A stretch of 16,224 bases of DNA, taken from positions 1 through 16,224 of the forward strand of contig CAKSHT010000038.1 of NCBI GenBank assembly GCA_934457235.1, given 5' to 3'. The DNA comes from an uncultured Oscillospiraceae bacterium. Lineage in GTDB: Bacteria; Bacillota; Clostridia; Oscillospirales; Ruminococcaceae. The notes under the pieces were generated by a model. It ran no database searches. It had not been told where the DNA came from and was given only the letters and a program-made list of their open reading frames with translations. A program made the position numbers and the translations under genes. Numbering within the stretch: the stretch's first letter is position 1; each line of letters starts with the position of its first letter. Shown piece after piece: positions 14,440 to 16,224 of this stretch.

Positions 14440-15123
14440 TTACTTCTCCTCCTTCTTGTCCGCTTCGCCGGAGGGACAGCCCCCGCACGCCTCACAGCCG
14501 CCGCATGCAGCGCAGCCAGTGACTTTCTTCGGTTCTCTGTTGGATATCTTGTTGACGAGCGCAATAACGCAGCCCAGCACGAAAAATCCGCCTGCCGGGA
14601 GTATGAACAGCGTCATCGGCTGGATAGTTCCCTCTGGAATGAGCTGAATGCCGAACCATGTGCCGCCGCCGATTATCTCACGGACAGAACCTACAGCCAG
14701 CAGCGCCATTGTAAATCCAACGCCCATGCCCGCGCCGTCCAGCGCGGAAGCAAGTACATTGTGCTTGCTTGCGAACATCTCGGCTCTGCCGAGAATAATG
14801 CAGTTTACCGTAATGAGCGGGAGGTAAATTCCCAGCGCGTCATAAAGCGCGGGCATGTAAGCCTGCATCACGAATCCGACGAGAGTAACGAAGCCCGCGA
14901 TTATAACGATGAACGAGGGCAGGCGCACCTGGTCGGGGATTATCTTGCGTATCAGCGAGATAACGACGTTGGAGCAGATGAGCACGAACGTTGCCGCAGC
15001 GCCCATTCCGATTGCGTTTGAAGCCATCGTGGTGATGGCGAGGGTAGGGCACATGCCGAGCAGTGTGACCAGCGTCGGGTTCTCCTTTATAAGTCCCTTG
15101 GTGAATTCCTTCATGTAGCTCAC
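14440..15123 (-). CDS. rnfE: Rnf complex subunit E with C-terminal CxxC ladder
   Basis: A 227-aa membrane subunit paired with RnfA. Cluster cysteines are visible as Cys25 in LLGMCPTLA and Cys108 in TVNCIILG, and about six membrane helices run to residue 192. The start is GTG 15123, nine bases from GGAGG and overlapping the rnfG stop by 4 nt (GTGA); the in-frame ATG nine bases later is less well placed. After the last helix a cytoplasmic tail carries Cys204, 207, 210, 213 and 216, five cysteines at exact three-residue spacing within TGCAACGGCEACGGCPSG, then a charged end DKKEEK. This tail is beyond the part needed for the family fold; it could bind a metal or an Fe-S cluster, but that is unproven. 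Confidence 0.95.
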   Translation of the reverse strand: MSYMKEFTKGLIKENPTLVTLLGMCPTLAITTMASNAIGMGAAATFVLICSNVVISLIRKIIPDQVRLPSFIVIIAGFVTLVGFVMQAYMPALYDALGIYLPLITVNCIILGRAEMFASKHNVLASALDGAGMGVGFTMALLAVGSVREIIGGGTWFGIQLIPEGTIQPMTLFILPAGGFFVLGCVIALVNKISNREPKKVTGCAACGGCEACGGCPSGEADKKEEK

Positions 15124-15701
15124 TTCTGCTCACCTCCTGTGTACATGTCATAAGCTGCGAGAGCTATGTTTACTGCCTTTGCGACGCCCTTTGAAGAGAA
15201 TGTCGCGGAGGTCACTCCCTGCACCTCATTGTCAGCCGCCGGCGTGGATTTCACGATAACGGCTTCACCGGAGATGCCCTTGAAATTGTCAAGGAACGCC
15301 GGGTCGTTGGTCTTGGTTCCCAGTCCGGGAGTTTCCTCGCCGACGGATACTACGGCCACTCCGGCTACCTTGCCGTCCTGCACGCCGACAAGGATATCAA
15401 ATCCGTCCTTGTAGCCCTTGGACTTTATGTCGAACGCCAGGCTTCCGTTGTTCTTTTCGATGACCTTGATTATGCGGTCGATATCCTCGAAACCGTCAAG
15501 CTTAGCCTGCCAGTCCTCCGCCGGGACTACGCTGTAATCCTCGGCTGAACCTCCGTAAACTGCGACCGCCGCCGCGGACTGCTTGTCGGTCAGTATACCG
15601 GAGGTGTCAACGTAGGTCACGTTGTACATTATTATAACGAGCGCTGAAATTATTGCCACCACAGCGGCGAGGGTCAGCGCAGGTCTTGGTGAAATACTCA
15701 T
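15120..15701 (-). CDS. rnfG: Rnf complex subunit G, covalent-FMN electron carrier
   Basis: A 193-aa protein with a single N-terminal membrane anchor (about 8-28) and an extracytoplasmic FMN-binding domain. The flavin-attachment motif is GVTSATFSS with Thr167 as the expected FMN-linked residue; the attachment is made by the flavin transferase ApbE, whose gene is not in this window. GEETPGLGTK (121-130) is typical of RnfG/NqrC. ATG 15701 overlaps the rnfD stop by 4 nt (ATGA) and follows GGAGGTCAAGCAGAA; the 3' end overlaps rnfE by 4 nt, so the three genes are tightly coupled. Confidence 0.95.
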   Translation of the reverse strand: MSISPRPALTLAAVVAIISALVIIMYNVTYVDTSGILTDKQSAAAVAVYGGSAEDYSVVPAEDWQAKLDGFEDIDRIIKVIEKNNGSLAFDIKSKGYKDGFDILVGVQDGKVAGVAVVSVGEETPGLGTKTNDPAFLDNFKGISGEAVIVKSTPAADNEVQGVTSATFSSKGVAKAVNIALAAYDMYTGGEQK

Positions 15702-16224
15702 TTCTGCTTGACCTCCTTCGGCTCTTTCTTTGCTCCCAGGGGCTTAGGCATGGATATCTTGTCGATGTACGGCGTCAGAATGTTCATCAGCAGTATCGAA
15801 TAGGAAACGCCCTCCGGCAGGCTTGCGAACTGTCTTATCAGGAAGGTGAACACGCCGCAGCCGATGCCGAAAATCAGCTTACCTTTTTGTGTGAGCGGAG
15901 TGGTCGCATAGTCGGTCGCCATGAAGATAGCGCCCAGGAACAGACCGCCGGACATCAGCTGGTAGAGCGTGTAAGTCACGTCAAATCCGCTGTAAAGGAG
16001 CGTCAGAACTGCAACGGTTCCGATGAACGCCAGCGGAGTCGTCGGCTGAATGAGCTTCCTTATGCACAGGTATACGCCGCCTATGAGCAGAGCTGCGATG
16101 CAGGTTTCGCCCAGGCAGCCGCCGCGGATACCAAAGAACATATCAAGCAGCGACGGAAGTTCGTCGGATACGAGCGGAGTTGCGGTAGATACTGCGTCCG
16201 CGCCCTCAAGATAAGAGAACGGAG
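15698..16224 (-). CDS. rnfD: Rnf complex subunit D, C-terminal part (cut by window edge)
   Basis: The reading frame stays open to the right edge, so only the C-terminal 175 or so residues are visible and the start lies outside. Near the edge the frame reads DAVSTATPL; the Thr before Pro (codon 16178-16180) is the predicted covalent FMN site of RnfD/NqrB. Downstream come GGCLGETC, several membrane helices, FMATDYATTP and the C-terminal NILTPYIDKISMPKPLG, all typical of RnfD. The subunit is a membrane flavoprotein that passes electrons within the ion-pumping core. An ATG at 16141 is internal and not the start. rnfC is expected just upstream of rnfD. Confidence 0.94.
   Translation of the reverse strand, partial: PFSYLEGADAVSTATPLVSDELPSLLDMFFGIRGGCLGETCIAALLIGGVYLCIRKLIQPTTPLAFIGTVAVLTLLYSGFDVTYTLYQLMSGGLFLGAIFMATDYATTPLTQKGKLIFGIGCGVFTFLIRQFASLPEGVSYSILLMNILTPYIDKISMPKPLGAKKEPKEVKQK

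Noticed and set aside
14440..15123. A ferredoxin-like gene fused to RnfE
   Set aside because: The cysteine tail is under 20 residues, lacks a ferredoxin fold and the CxxxCP ending, so it is an extension rather than a domain fusion.

Overview
The window looks like chromosomal DNA from an anaerobic, fibre- or sugar-degrading Firmicute of the class Clostridia, most likely an Oscillospiraceae/Ruminococcus-like bacterium. This is inferred from gene content and protein style: an Rnf ferredoxin:NAD+ oxidoreductase operon, a cytoplasmic GH3 beta-glycosidase, an acetylxylan-esterase-like hydrolase, a clostridial-type diaminopimelate decarboxylase, strong GGAGG ribosome binding sites and TTGACA-17-TATAAT promoters. 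Coding DNA is moderately GC-rich while spacers are AT-rich. I see no insertion sequence, phage gene, CRISPR array or rRNA.

Almost everything is on the minus strand, so it is read here from right to left. (1) 16224-11548: the tail of an rnf operon, rnfD (5' end outside the window)-rnfG-rnfE-rnfA-rnfB, with 4-nt overlaps or abutting genes. After a 29-bp gap with no terminator follow a nucleoside phosphorylase and a translationally coupled HAD phosphatase of the 5'-nucleotidase type. A hairpin terminator at 11516-11540 closes this unit. (2) 10182-11508 is the only plus-strand unit: a 67-aa DUF3343-like protein overlapping a cysteine-desulfurase-like enzyme. It is preceded by a perfect 9-bp inverted repeat at the presumed transcription start and shares the terminator with unit 1 in convergent arrangement. 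(3) 10064-7416: a strong promoter, then an esterase, an unknown three-helix membrane protein and diaminopimelate decarboxylase, ending in a GC-rich hairpin. (4) 7398-3730: a TrmB-family tRNA methyltransferase with a degenerate active-site motif, a monoacylglycerol-lipase-like hydrolase and a GH3 glycosidase, spaced 9-12 bp. (5) 3701-371: a consensus promoter, a chemoreceptor with a long Lys/Pro/Ala tail and galactose mutarotase, ending in a terminator whose hairpin nearly matches the one at 11516-11540. (6) 325-1: an A/T-tract UP-like element, a perfect consensus promoter and tRNA-Val(TAC) followed by tRNA-Asp(GTC).

Functionally the window mixes energy conservation (Rnf couples ferredoxin oxidation to NAD+ reduction and ion export), nucleoside salvage (phosphatase plus phosphorylase), oligosaccharide use (GH3, esterase, mutarotase, chemoreceptor), lysine synthesis, tRNA modification and sulfur handling. 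None of it is clearly a novel defence or mobile system. The most unusual points are the five-cysteine CxxC ladder at the end of RnfE, the substituted active-site motif of TrmB, the chemoreceptor tail, the operator-like palindrome before the DUF3343/desulfurase pair, and a possible promoter buried in a terminator hairpin.
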